Part shown: one piece after another, positions 23,741-32,868 of the stretch
Numbering within the stretch: position 1 is the first letter of the stretch
Layout of the letters: each line of letters opens with the position of its first letter
Assembly (NCBI GenBank): GCA_902614355.1
Contig: CACMKP010000003.1
Location: 36,120-100,119 of the forward strand
DNA length: 64,000 nucleotides
DNA from: an uncultured Pelagibacteraceae bacterium
GTDB lineage: Bacteria; Pseudomonadota; Alphaproteobacteria; Pelagibacterales; Pelagibacteraceae
Direction: 5' to 3'
Program-made: the position numbers and the translations under genes
The notes under the pieces: model-generated
What the model was told of the DNA's origin: nothing
The model's database searches: none
What the model saw: the letters and a program-made list of their open reading frames with translations, nothing else

Positions 23741-24238
23741 TTATGAATTAATTTTTTTTAACTCTTCTTTAGTCTCTTCTAAATTTTTTTGAAATAAATT
23801 ATCGAGTTTAGACTTATCAACGGATGTGGTAATAATTTTTTTAACAGAGTCTACTGCGATTTTTACTGATGCATCCTTTATTTCTTTAATCGCTGCCTCT
23901 TTCATTTGAACTATTTTGTTTTCAGCAGACGCTTTTTTTATTTCTGAAGATTTATGAAATTTTTCATTCAGCTCTATGATTAATTTATCACTATCTTTTT
24001 TAGCCTGTTCCAAAATTTCATTTTTTACGGATTGAGCAGTATTAAGTTTATTTTGAGCGTTAATTAATAAATCTTTTGCTTCCTTTCTAAGCTTTTCGCT
24101 TTCATCAATCTCATTTTTTATATCAGTAATTAGTTTATTAAGAATTTCATTTATTTTCTGTGGCACTTTTAAATAAATAAGTGCACCAAAAAAGATGAAA
24201 AAGGAAACGGCAACCCAGAATGTTGAATCAATTACCAT
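23741..24238 (-). CDS. atpF: ATP synthase F0 subunit b
   Basis: One N-terminal TM plus long charged helix. ORF track starts at 24277; M at 24238 (MVIDSTFWVAVSFFIFF) is preferred. Confidence 0.9.
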   Translation of the reverse strand: MVIDSTFWVAVSFFIFFGALIYLKVPQKINEILNKLITDIKNEIDESEKLRKEAKDLLINAQNKLNTAQSVKNEILEQAKKDSDKLIIELNEKFHKSSEIKKASAENKIVQMKEAAIKEIKDASVKIAVDSVKKIITTSVDKSKLDNLFQKNLEETKEELKKINS

Positions 24239-24821
24239 AATATTTGCCTCCATTTTTTTTGAAAAGATCATCAACAATAGCTGAAATACTACTGTTATTT
24301 ATTTCGGCTCCTATTAAATTTTTAAGTATTTCTGAAGATGTCTCAATCGCAATTTTATTTATTTTTTGAGGAGCACTCTTTCTGAGCTGATCAATCTCAT
24401 TTTCAGCTTTTTTTATTTCTTCATCAATTTGTTTTTCTAATAAATCTCTTTTAACATTAATTGTCTTTAATGTTTTTTCTTTAGTATCATTAAAAAAATT
24501 TTTCGACTCAAGCTTACTTTTTGAAATTACATCATCATATTCTTTGAGTTTTAATTCACTGTCTTTCCTCTGGTTATCCGCAGCCTCAATGTTTTCTTGT
24601 ATTTGAGATTTTCTTAATTCCAGGTTTGCACTAATCTTTGGTAATATAAGCTTTGATAAAACGATATACAAAGTACCAAAAACCAATGTAAGCCAAAAAA
24701 CCTGAGAAACCCAAAATTCAGGATCTAATTGAGGCATACCACCACTTTCAGCTGCAAAAACCTCTTTTGAAAAAAAGAGGTATAAAAATATTAACTGAAA
24801 AAAAAATTTTTTAATCATCAA
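24228..24821 (-). CDS. atpG: ATP synthase F0 subunit b'
   Basis: MPQLDPEFWVSQVFWLTLVFGTLYIVLSKLILPKI; duplicated b subunit typical of alphaproteobacteria. Confidence 0.9.
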   Translation of the reverse strand: MMIKKFFFQLIFLYLFFSKEVFAAESGGMPQLDPEFWVSQVFWLTLVFGTLYIVLSKLILPKISANLELRKSQIQENIEAADNQRKDSELKLKEYDDVISKSKLESKNFFNDTKEKTLKTINVKRDLLEKQIDEEIKKAENEIDQLRKSAPQKINKIAIETSSEILKNLIGAEINNSSISAIVDDLFKKNGGKYYGN

Positions 24822-24823
24822 AT

Positions 24824-25051
24824 TTAAAATGCAAATAGAATGATTAATGCAACTACAAGACCAAACAATCCAGTTGCTTCCGCTAGAGCAAATCCTAAAA
24901 GCAAGTTAGGAAATTGTTTTTGTGCCGCAGAAGGGTTTCTCATTGCACCAGAAAGATAATTTCCAAAAATTATCCCGATTCCAACACCGGCACCAGCTAA
25001 AGCGATTGCCGCTAAACCTGCTCCGATCATTTTTGCTGCTTCTAATTCCAT
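24824..25051 (-). CDS. atpE: ATP synthase F0 subunit c
   Basis: Two-helix hairpin GAGVGIGIIFGN ... GFALAEATGLFGLVVALI. Confidence 0.97.
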   Translation of the reverse strand: MELEAAKMIGAGLAAIALAGAGVGIGIIFGNYLSGAMRNPSAAQKQFPNLLLGFALAEATGLFGLVVALIILFAF

Positions 25052-25069
25052 TATATCCTCCTTTATTAG

Positions 25070-25804
25070 TTAATGGTGTAAATTTAATGCATCATTTAAG
25101 TAAATGCATGTTAAAATTGCGAAAACGTAAGCTTGAAGAAAAGCAACTAAGATCTCCAAACCAGTTAATGCAACAGAAAATGTTAAAGGAAGCCATCCTC
25201 CAACTATTCCGAGGCTTATAACAAAGCCTCCGAAAACTTTCATCATTGTGTGACCTGCCATCATATTAGCAAAAAGTCTTACTGATAAACTAATAGGTCT
25301 ACTTAGATATGAGATTATTTCAATGACAACTATCAAAGGCAATAAAACAATAGGAACTCCGCTTGGCACAAAAAGTTTTAAATAACCAAATCCATGTTTT
25401 ATAAAACCAATAATTGTTACACCGATGAATATGAATGCAGCTAAAACAAATGTTACTATTATATGACTAGTGACTGTAAAGGTATAAGGTATCATTCCAA
25501 ACATATTGCAAAAAAGAACAAACATAAATAATGAAAATATAAATGCAAAATAAGGTTTTGCCTTAGATCCTGCTGTATCGCTGATCATTTTAGATACGAA
25601 AGTGTAACTTAATTCTGCTAATAGTTGAATCTTATTAGGTAGCATAGAATTTTTTTTAGCCCCTAAATTAAAAATCAGGAGAATTGCAAGAGAACTGACT
25701 ACCATAAACAAACTTGCATTTGTGAATGAGATATCAAAAGCTCCGATCTTTATTTCTGGCCCAATTCTATAAACTTCGAATTGAGTCATTGGATTTGCTG
25801 CCAT
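25070..25804 (-). CDS. atpB: ATP synthase F0 subunit a
   Basis: SVRLFANMMAGH, GLEILVAFLQAYVFAILTCIYL. Confidence 0.97.
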   Translation of the reverse strand: MAANPMTQFEVYRIGPEIKIGAFDISFTNASLFMVVSSLAILLIFNLGAKKNSMLPNKIQLLAELSYTFVSKMISDTAGSKAKPYFAFIFSLFMFVLFCNMFGMIPYTFTVTSHIIVTFVLAAFIFIGVTIIGFIKHGFGYLKLFVPSGVPIVLLPLIVVIEIISYLSRPISLSVRLFANMMAGHTMMKVFGGFVISLGIVGGWLPLTFSVALTGLEILVAFLQAYVFAILTCIYLNDALNLHH

Positions 25805-25815
25805 AAGTCTTATAT

Positions 25816-26091
25816 CTATTTTTGCATATTTTTGGCAGATCTAATCACATTCGTAATGCCTGCGATTACACCTACAAAAAAAAAAATTAAAATTAACCAA
25901 GGTTTAGTACCAAAGGTATTGTCTAAAATAAACCCAATAATTGTCCCTACGGCAACTGCAGATACTAATTCTGTACTTAGCTTAAAAGCTGAGCCAAAAG
26001 GCGATGGATTCTGCTTTTTGTTTTCACTGTCTTTCTTTGAGAGCTTTTTTTTTGCAATTTCTAAGCGAGTTTTGAACTGATTTTTAGACAT
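25816..26091 (-). CDS. atpI: AtpI/AtpZ-like F0 assembly protein
   Basis: Two-TM protein upstream of atpB; VSAVAVGTIIGFILDNTFGTKPWLILIFFFVGVIAGITNVIR. Confidence 0.85.
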   Translation of the reverse strand: MSKNQFKTRLEIAKKKLSKKDSENKKQNPSPFGSAFKLSTELVSAVAVGTIIGFILDNTFGTKPWLILIFFFVGVIAGITNVIRSAKNMQK

Positions 26092-26104
26092 CCGATTATT
26101 TTAA

Positions 26105-28501
26105 TCAAGCAACCATACTCTCTGCTTTTTGTAAATCAACTGCTACCAGCTGACTTATTCCTTTTTCAGGCATGGTTACACCGTATAATCTATTCATTTT
26201 TGACATTGTCAATGCATGGTGAGTAACGATGATAAACTTTGTATTTGTTATTTTTGTAAGCTCATCTAATAAATTACAAAATCTTGTGACATTGGCGTCA
26301 TCCAAAGGAGCATCTACTTCATCAAGTACACAAATAGGAGAAGGATTAGTTAAAAAAACTGCAAAGATAAGTGATAGTGCAGTTAAAGCTTGTTCTCCGC
26401 CCGATAATAGAGTTATTGATTGAAGTCTTTTTCCTGGTGGACTTACCAACATTTCTAAACCTGCTTCTAGAGGGTCCTCTGAGTCAACGAGTTCAAGTTT
26501 TGCATTACCACCATTAAATAATTTTGTATAAACTTCATTGAACTTTCTATTAACTTTTTCAAAGGCTTCAACCAATCTCTCTCTACCCTTTTGATTGAGT
26601 TCATTAATACTGTCTTTTAATTTTACAATTGCTGTCACTAAATCTGCCCGGTCAGACTCCATTTTTTTAATTTCAGTCTCGTATTTATTAGTTTCTTCGT
26701 CTGCTTTTAAATTAACGGACCCTAATTTTTCTCTCTCCTGTTTTTTTTTATCCAATAAATCTTCTTGATTTACAGCGTCAGGTAATTCTTCGATACCATT
26801 TAAATTTGAATTTTCCAAGATATTTTCCTCAGTCAAATTAAGCTCAGAAGTAATTCGATCTATTAGATCATTTTTTCTTTTTATTAATCCTTCGACAGTT
26901 GCACCAGAGCTTGCTTTTCTCTCTCTTATTTGTATAAATTGTTCTTGTATTTCATTAAGTTTTGTTCTGAGTGAGTCAATTTTTTCGTCAGTATCATTTA
27001 TAATTTTTTCATTTTCTTCTTTTTCTTCCTCTGAATTTCTTAAATTTTCTGAAATTTGTCCCTTTTTTTCTGCTTGTATTTTTGGTTGATTATCAAGTAT
27101 TTCTAATTGATTGGTTAGATTATTCTTTCTACCAGTTAATTCATTTACCATTTTTTCAGAATTTAGAAGTAAATTTTTCCAGCTTTCAATTTCTTTTTCA
27201 ATTATTTTGATTCTCTCATTTCTTTTAACAGATTCTTTTTTGATATTTTGATTTTTACTATAGCTATCGGCATATTTATCAATAATTTTTTCAAGATTAT
27301 TTAGAATATCTAATGCACTATCATTTTGATTTGAACTTATTAAAGTTTTAATTTTTCCTATTTCATCAAATAAATTATTTTTTGAATTATCAAGATCCTC
27401 ATTTGATTTTTTTTCTGTCTCAAAATATTTTGAGTCAACCTCTATTAGGTCACTTCTTTCCTCTTTGAGTCTTTTCTCATTAGAATTAGCATCTATAATA
27501 ATTCCTTTTTCTCTTGAAACATCTTCATCAAGTGTTGTTAGTGACTTTTTAATATTCTCAATCTCTTCTTGAGTCCTAGTATTTTCTTTATCCAAACTCT
27601 GAAGTTCTAAATTCAATCTTTGGATTTTAGACAAATTTTCGATGTTTTTTTCTCTTAATGGAGTAACTTTTTCTGTTTCTAATTTGATTAACGTTTCAAT
27701 TTCTGTGATTCTTTCATTGAATCCACTAACCTCACCTTCAGCCTCTTTGTTTATCTCATTTTCAATAGTTATTTCTTTATCAATTTCTATTAATTTCAGA
27801 TAGTAAAGACCAGCTTCAATTTTTTTTATTTCATCTGTTATGTTTTTATATTTTGATGCCTCCTCCGCTTGTTTTTGAAGATTTGCCAATTGTTTTTCTT
27901 GTTGTTTTCTTAATTCATCTGCTCTTTTAAGATTATTTTCAGCTGCACCCAATCTTAACTCAGCTTCATGTCGTCTTACATGTAGACCAGAAATACCGGC
28001 TGCCTCTTCGAGAATTGCTCTTCTATCAGTAGGTTTAGCCGTCACTAGGGCTCCAATTCTACCCTGACTAATCATCGATGGAGAGTGAGCTCCAGTGGAT
28101 AAATCAGCAAAAAACATTTGAGAATCCCTTGCTCTTACCTCTTTATCATTGATGTAAAACTTGGATCCTTTATCTTTTTCAATTTTTCTTCTAACGTTAA
28201 TTTCATTAACTTTCCGATATTGAATAGGTCCTTCGCCAGTATCATTTTCAACTGTTATAGAAACCTCAGCGATATTTTTAGATGGTTTATTTGAAGTGCC
28301 AGAGAAAATCACATCCTCCATTCCTGAGCCACGTAAACTTTTTGCAGATGTTTCGCCCATAACCCATCTGATGGACTCGACAATATTTGATTTTCCGCAA
28401 CCGTTAGGTCCAACTATACCAGTTAAACCATCTTCGATTAAGAAATTGGTTTTATCAGCAAAAGACTTAAACCCATTTAATTGGATTTTTTTAAACTTCA
28501 T
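26105..28501 (-). CDS. smc: SMC chromosome segregation ATPase, unusually short with no recognisable hinge
   Basis: Walker A IVGPNGCGKSNIVESIRWVMGE; LLSGGEQALTALSLIFAVF signature; VLDEVDAPLDDANV Walker B; single uninterrupted ORF. Confidence 0.93.
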   Translation of the reverse strand: MKFKKIQLNGFKSFADKTNFLIEDGLTGIVGPNGCGKSNIVESIRWVMGETSAKSLRGSGMEDVIFSGTSNKPSKNIAEVSITVENDTGEGPIQYRKVNEINVRRKIEKDKGSKFYINDKEVRARDSQMFFADLSTGAHSPSMISQGRIGALVTAKPTDRRAILEEAAGISGLHVRRHEAELRLGAAENNLKRADELRKQQEKQLANLQKQAEEASKYKNITDEIKKIEAGLYYLKLIEIDKEITIENEINKEAEGEVSGFNERITEIETLIKLETEKVTPLREKNIENLSKIQRLNLELQSLDKENTRTQEEIENIKKSLTTLDEDVSREKGIIIDANSNEKRLKEERSDLIEVDSKYFETEKKSNEDLDNSKNNLFDEIGKIKTLISSNQNDSALDILNNLEKIIDKYADSYSKNQNIKKESVKRNERIKIIEKEIESWKNLLLNSEKMVNELTGRKNNLTNQLEILDNQPKIQAEKKGQISENLRNSEEEKEENEKIINDTDEKIDSLRTKLNEIQEQFIQIRERKASSGATVEGLIKRKNDLIDRITSELNLTEENILENSNLNGIEELPDAVNQEDLLDKKKQEREKLGSVNLKADEETNKYETEIKKMESDRADLVTAIVKLKDSINELNQKGRERLVEAFEKVNRKFNEVYTKLFNGGNAKLELVDSEDPLEAGLEMLVSPPGKRLQSITLLSGGEQALTALSLIFAVFLTNPSPICVLDEVDAPLDDANVTRFCNLLDELTKITNTKFIIVTHHALTMSKMNRLYGVTMPEKGISQLVAVDLQKAESMVA

Positions 28502-28509
28502 TAATTAGC

Positions 28510-29085
28510 TTATATCAGCTTTTCTAAAGATTTTTTTAAATTTTTATAATTAAGAGTTTTCTCGAACTTTTTATCATTAATTATAATCGTAGGAGTGGAA
28601 TTTACCTTAAATTTTTTAGTGCCTTCGATTCGATCATTTAAAACGAAATCTTCAATCTTTTTATCGCTTATGCACTTTTCAAAATCTAAGTTAAAATTTT
28701 TGTTTTCAACAAATTTTTTTAAGTTTTTATTAGCCTCCTCTATTGTTTTGCCTTTAATCCAAGCCTGCTGATCAGAATATAAACTCATCATAATTTCTAA
28801 ACTTTGATCTTGTTTGCACTGTGAAATTTTTGATGCATTAAGAGCAATAATATCCAAGGGAAAGTGCCTAAATTCTATTTTTACTAAACCAGTATCAATA
28901 AATTCTTTTTTAAGTAGTGGGTAAATATTGTTATGAAAATCTGCACAAAAACTACAAGTCAGAGACTCGTAAGCTATAATTGTTATTTTGGCATCGTTTT
29001 GTCCGGAAACAATTCGATTATTTTCAGCATTTACCTTGAGAGAAAATCCAAAAACAATCAAAATTAATAAAATAGTTTTTTTCAT
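28510..29085 (-). CDS. DsbA family thiol-disulfide protein, secreted
   Basis: Signal peptide; YESLTCSFCADFHNNIYP CxxC; STPTIIIND. Confidence 0.88.
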   Translation of the reverse strand: MKKTILLILIVFGFSLKVNAENNRIVSGQNDAKITIIAYESLTCSFCADFHNNIYPLLKKEFIDTGLVKIEFRHFPLDIIALNASKISQCKQDQSLEIMMSLYSDQQAWIKGKTIEEANKNLKKFVENKNFNLDFEKCISDKKIEDFVLNDRIEGTKKFKVNSTPTIIINDKKFEKTLNYKNLKKSLEKLI

Positions 29086-29570
29086 TTTTCTCTAAATACT
29101 TTTGTTAGTTCTATTAGGGACTTTTTGATTTTTTCATTTTTAACACTCTCAATTTTTTTACGGAATGTTTTTCTTGTCACAGCTTTTTTCTCTATTTTGT
29201 CACTGATTACCTGCTTACGTTCCTCCTCAAAAGTAGTAAATTTGATTTTTTCAATTACTATATTTCCAAAGAAATTATTTACTCTATCCATGATTTCTTT
29301 TTTTGAATATTCTAAATCTATTTCATGACCTCTCTTAACCATAATTAATAATGTACTAACTCCAAATTTATTTGAATTTTTAAATGATTTTGGGAAACAA
29401 ACTTTAAAGAGACTTTCTCCTACCAAAAATTTCCAATTATTAAGTATTTCAGAAAAAATATGGCCTCTTTTGTTAATAACTTTTTTTACATTTGTTGGTA
29501 AGGTGTCTTTAAAAGATCTTAAGCCTTGAATGGATCTTAATCTCTGCTTAGTATTATTTTTGAAATACAT
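29082..29570 (-). CDS. DUF721 (DciA-like) protein
   Basis: NNWKFLVGESLFKVCFPKSF...LLIMVKRGHEIDLEY; next to mutY/dsbA/smc. Confidence 0.75.
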   Translation of the reverse strand: MYFKNNTKQRLRSIQGLRSFKDTLPTNVKKVINKRGHIFSEILNNWKFLVGESLFKVCFPKSFKNSNKFGVSTLLIMVKRGHEIDLEYSKKEIMDRVNNFFGNIVIEKIKFTTFEEERKQVISDKIEKKAVTRKTFRKKIESVKNEKIKKSLIELTKVFREK

Positions 29571-30554
29571 ATGACAGAAAAGATCATAACAAAAAAAGTT
29601 CTTAAATGGTATGATTTAAATAAAAGAAACTTACCATGGCGGAAAAAAGTACCTTCTTGCAAAAAGCATTATTTTACATTGGTAAGTGAGTTCATGTTAC
29701 AACAAACACAAGTTGTAACTGTTATTCCTTTTTTTAATAGATTTATAAAAAAATTACCTTCACTTATGGAATTAGCTAAAGTTAGAGAAAATAAATTAAT
29801 AAAATTATGGGAAGGTCTTGGATATTATTCAAGAGTAAGAAATTTACAAAAAACTGCTAAAATTATAATTAGTAAATATCATGGAAAAATTCCAAATAAT
29901 TATAAGGATTTAATATCTTTACCTGGTATTGGCAATTACACTGCTGATGCAATCTTAGCTATTGCCTTTAATAAATCCTGTATTCCTCTAGATGGAAACA
30001 TTGAAAGGGTTTTAAAAAGATATCTTTATTTAAAAAAAGAAGAGGAAATTCAAAAAAACAATCTAATAGAAAAAAAATCTATTTTTGGAATTTCATCAAG
30101 AGCAAGCGATTATGCACAAGCTTTAATGGAATTGGGAGCAATTATTTGCAAACCTAAAAATCCTAAATGCAGCGGGTGTCCAATCTCAAAAAATTGTAAG
30201 TCTTTTAAGAAGAAAGATTTTGATTTTGCTAAAATTACAAAAAAGAATAAAGAAAAATACTTTATTCTTAAAGTTTATGAAAAAAATCAAAGGTATTTGC
30301 TTATAAAAAACACAAAATTTAGTTTTCTTAAAAATTTAAAAATTTTTCCAATGGAAGAGCTATCTAAGCCAAAAAATTTTAATGAAAATCTTAGTTTTAA
30401 AATGTCAAACATGAATATGAACATAAAAATTCAATATCTCAAAAATGCAAAAAGATTTCCTTCATCTTACTGGTTTGATAGAAGAAAATTAGATAATTAT
30501 ATGCTTCCATCATTTACTAAGAAAGTTTTTAAATATTTAGAAAAAAATCAATGA
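29571..30554 (+). CDS. mutY: A/G-specific adenine glycosylase
   Basis: SEFMLQQTQVVTVIPFF, LPGIGNYTADAI, C-x6-CSGCPISKNC Fe-S loop. Confidence 0.96.
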   Translation: MTEKIITKKVLKWYDLNKRNLPWRKKVPSCKKHYFTLVSEFMLQQTQVVTVIPFFNRFIKKLPSLMELAKVRENKLIKLWEGLGYYSRVRNLQKTAKIIISKYHGKIPNNYKDLISLPGIGNYTADAILAIAFNKSCIPLDGNIERVLKRYLYLKKEEEIQKNNLIEKKSIFGISSRASDYAQALMELGAIICKPKNPKCSGCPISKNCKSFKKKDFDFAKITKKNKEKYFILKVYEKNQRYLLIKNTKFSFLKNLKIFPMEELSKPKNFNENLSFKMSNMNMNIKIQYLKNAKRFPSSYWFDRRKLDNYMLPSFTKKVFKYLEKNQ

Positions 30555-31696
30555 AAAAAGTAGCTATAATTGGTGCTGGAATTTCAGGGCTATTTATTGC
30601 CAATTTATTTAAGAGAAGCAAAAAGTATCAAGTAAATATTTTTGAGAGAAATAGCTTAATTAATTCAAAAGAAGGTTACGGTATTCAATTATCTGTTAAC
30701 AGCATCAAACTATTAAATAAAATTCAGTTTGATAAATTAGAAAATAGTGAAAAATTTAATCCAGACAAAATTAATTTTTACTCAGTTAAGAATTCTAATA
30801 AGATATGTGAGTTAAATATATCAGATTTTAATACTGAAAATTGTAAATATACTACTCTTAAAAGATCATCACTTATTAATTTTTTAAAAAAGGATTTAGA
30901 AAAAGAAATAAAGTTTGACCACACTATTTCAAAGATAGAAAAACAAGATCAAATCGTTAAAATCTCTTTTGAAAATAATCAAATTTATGAATTTGATTAT
31001 CTAATTATTTCAGATGGAGTCTTTTCAAAGAGTAAAAATCTGTTATCAAAAGATCAAATTGAACCAAAATTTAATGACACGTTAGCTATTAGAGGGATTA
31101 TACCAAGTTCTTCAAACATGGCTGATAAAAAGAATATCTCATTGTTTTTAGGTTCAAACTTTCATTACGTTATTTATCCAGTCTCTCCTAATGGTGATTT
31201 AAATTTTATAGCTGTAATGAAATTCAAACTTTCAAAGGATGAGCAAAAAGATTTTTCTTTGTTTAAAGATGATAATTTTATCAGTAAGATTTTAGAAAAA
31301 GTTCCACACTTAAATAAGGAATTTTTTGATAGTGTTAATGAGTTAAAGATATACCCAATATTTGTAAGTCATGATTTTTTTGAGGTTAATAATAATAATA
31401 TTCATATAATAGGAGATGCTTTTTTTGCTTTTTCACCATCATTTGCTCAAGGTGCATCACAATCAATAGAGGGTGCATACGAATTATTTGAGAATATAGA
31501 GAATAATACTGAGAGTAATTTTTTTAGAAATAGAGTTGATAAAATAAAGATGGTAAATAATCGCTCAAAATTTAATCAATTTGCTTTTCATTTATCTAAT
31601 CCTTTAACAACATTATTAAGAAATATTTTTTTGAAAAGACTAGTAAAAAATAAAAAGTTTTTAGAGGGCTATCTTGGAAAAATTTATAAGAATTAA
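30551..31696 (+). CDS. FAD-dependent monooxygenase (UbiH/salicylate hydroxylase-like)
   Basis: VAIIGAGISGLFIANLF, HIIGDAFFAFSPSFAQGASQSIEGAYEL. Confidence 0.85.
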   Translation: MKKVAIIGAGISGLFIANLFKRSKKYQVNIFERNSLINSKEGYGIQLSVNSIKLLNKIQFDKLENSEKFNPDKINFYSVKNSNKICELNISDFNTENCKYTTLKRSSLINFLKKDLEKEIKFDHTISKIEKQDQIVKISFENNQIYEFDYLIISDGVFSKSKNLLSKDQIEPKFNDTLAIRGIIPSSSNMADKKNISLFLGSNFHYVIYPVSPNGDLNFIAVMKFKLSKDEQKDFSLFKDDNFISKILEKVPHLNKEFFDSVNELKIYPIFVSHDFFEVNNNNIHIIGDAFFAFSPSFAQGASQSIEGAYELFENIENNTESNFFRNRVDKIKMVNNRSKFNQFAFHLSNPLTTLLRNIFLKRLVKNKKFLEGYLGKIYKN

Positions 31697-32763
31697 CTAT
31701 TAGAAATCAACCTTTGTCTTAAATGATCGATAGGAACTGCGTTTCCATTCAAGTTGTAATGCCAATAGGTCCATCCATTACAGCTTTCAGCACCTAAGAT
31801 TGTAGCTGCTACTTTATGAATTGAGCCCTCAGTTTGAGCATGTTTGATACTGCCATCAGCCATAATTTTTGCACTGATTTTCTTTTTATTATCGAAAATA
31901 GTGGTGCCTGGTTTAATTATTCCTAATTCAACTAAAGAGCCAAATGGTATTCTTGGTTTAGATCTACCGTTCTGTAGAGTATCTAAATATTCATCTTCTA
32001 TGGGTTTAGTTTTACTTAATCTTTGCTCAGCAGCTTTAAAATAAGTTTTTTCTTTTTCAATTCCATAATAATTTCTCCCTAATTTTTTAGCAACTGTTGC
32101 CGTTGTTCCTGACCCTAAAAAAGGATCTAAAATTAAATCATTTTTATTTGAAGTTGCTAGTAAAATTCTGTGAAGTAGAGCCTCAGGTTTCTGTGTAGAA
32201 TGTACTTTTTTGCCGTTCTTTTTTAATCTTTCAGAGCCATTACAAATTGGTAATTCCCAATTAGACCTCATTTGAAGATCATCATTTAAACATTTTAAAG
32301 ACTGATAGTTAAAAGTATATTTTGATTTTTCAGATTTTGAAGCCCAAATTAAAGTTTCATGAGCATTTGTAAAACGTGTCCCTCTAAAATTTGGCATAGG
32401 ATTTTTTTTATTCCAAATGACATCATTTAAAATCCAAAAACCTAAATTTTGTATTGCTGTTCCAACTCTAAAAATATTATGATAACTACCAATTACCCAA
32501 ATAGAACCATTCTTTTTTAAGATTCTTTTGCACTCTGTCAACCACAAATAAGTAAAGTCATCATATTTTTTAAAATTCTTAAATTTATCCCATTTATCAT
32601 TTACTGCATCAACCTTTGTTCTATCAGGTCTTGTAAGTTCATTTTTTAATTGTAAATTGTATGGCGGATCTGCAAAAATTAAATCAAAAGTCTCATCTGG
32701 AATTTTCTTTAATTCCATCAGGCTATCACCATTAATTAATTTATTTTTGAAAATTGAGTTCAT
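31693..32763 (-). CDS. ccrM: CcrM-type adenine DNA methyltransferase (GANTC)
   Basis: FADPPYNLQL, LILDPFLGSGTTATVA, characteristic C-terminal domain. Confidence 0.94.
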   Translation of the reverse strand: MNSIFKNKLINGDSLMELKKIPDETFDLIFADPPYNLQLKNELTRPDRTKVDAVNDKWDKFKNFKKYDDFTYLWLTECKRILKKNGSIWVIGSYHNIFRVGTAIQNLGFWILNDVIWNKKNPMPNFRGTRFTNAHETLIWASKSEKSKYTFNYQSLKCLNDDLQMRSNWELPICNGSERLKKNGKKVHSTQKPEALLHRILLATSNKNDLILDPFLGSGTTATVAKKLGRNYYGIEKEKTYFKAAEQRLSKTKPIEDEYLDTLQNGRSKPRIPFGSLVELGIIKPGTTIFDNKKKISAKIMADGSIKHAQTEGSIHKVAATILGAESCNGWTYWHYNLNGNAVPIDHLRQRLISNS

Positions 32764-32775
32764 TTATAAAAATAA

Positions 32776-32804
32776 ATTAGACTCGAAAAAGATTCTTGGG
32801 TCAA
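32776..32804 (-). promoter_or_regulatory. Predicted sigma70-type ccrM promoter, TTGACC-N17-TCTAAT, containing GANTC sites
   Basis: -35 at 32804-32799, -10 at 32781-32776 on minus strand; GANTC at 32780-32784, 32791-32795 and upstream at 32824-32828. Confidence 0.65.
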
Positions 32805-32868
32805 CCTATGATTGAATTATGAAGACTCAATTTGTGTATTTAATTTTAGAAATATCTATATCTAGTGT

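Noticed and set aside
24824-25051. Possible Na+-type ATP synthase c ring
   Set aside because: Helix 1 lacks the Gln and helix 2 reads AEATG, matching H+-type c subunits as I know them
24922-25221. Basic 99-aa plus-strand ORF opposite atpE/atpB
   Set aside because: Antisense shadow of F0 genes, no start or RBS support
31693-32763. ccrM as part of a restriction-modification system
   Set aside because: Has the solitary CcrM C-terminal domain and no adjacent restriction endonuclease
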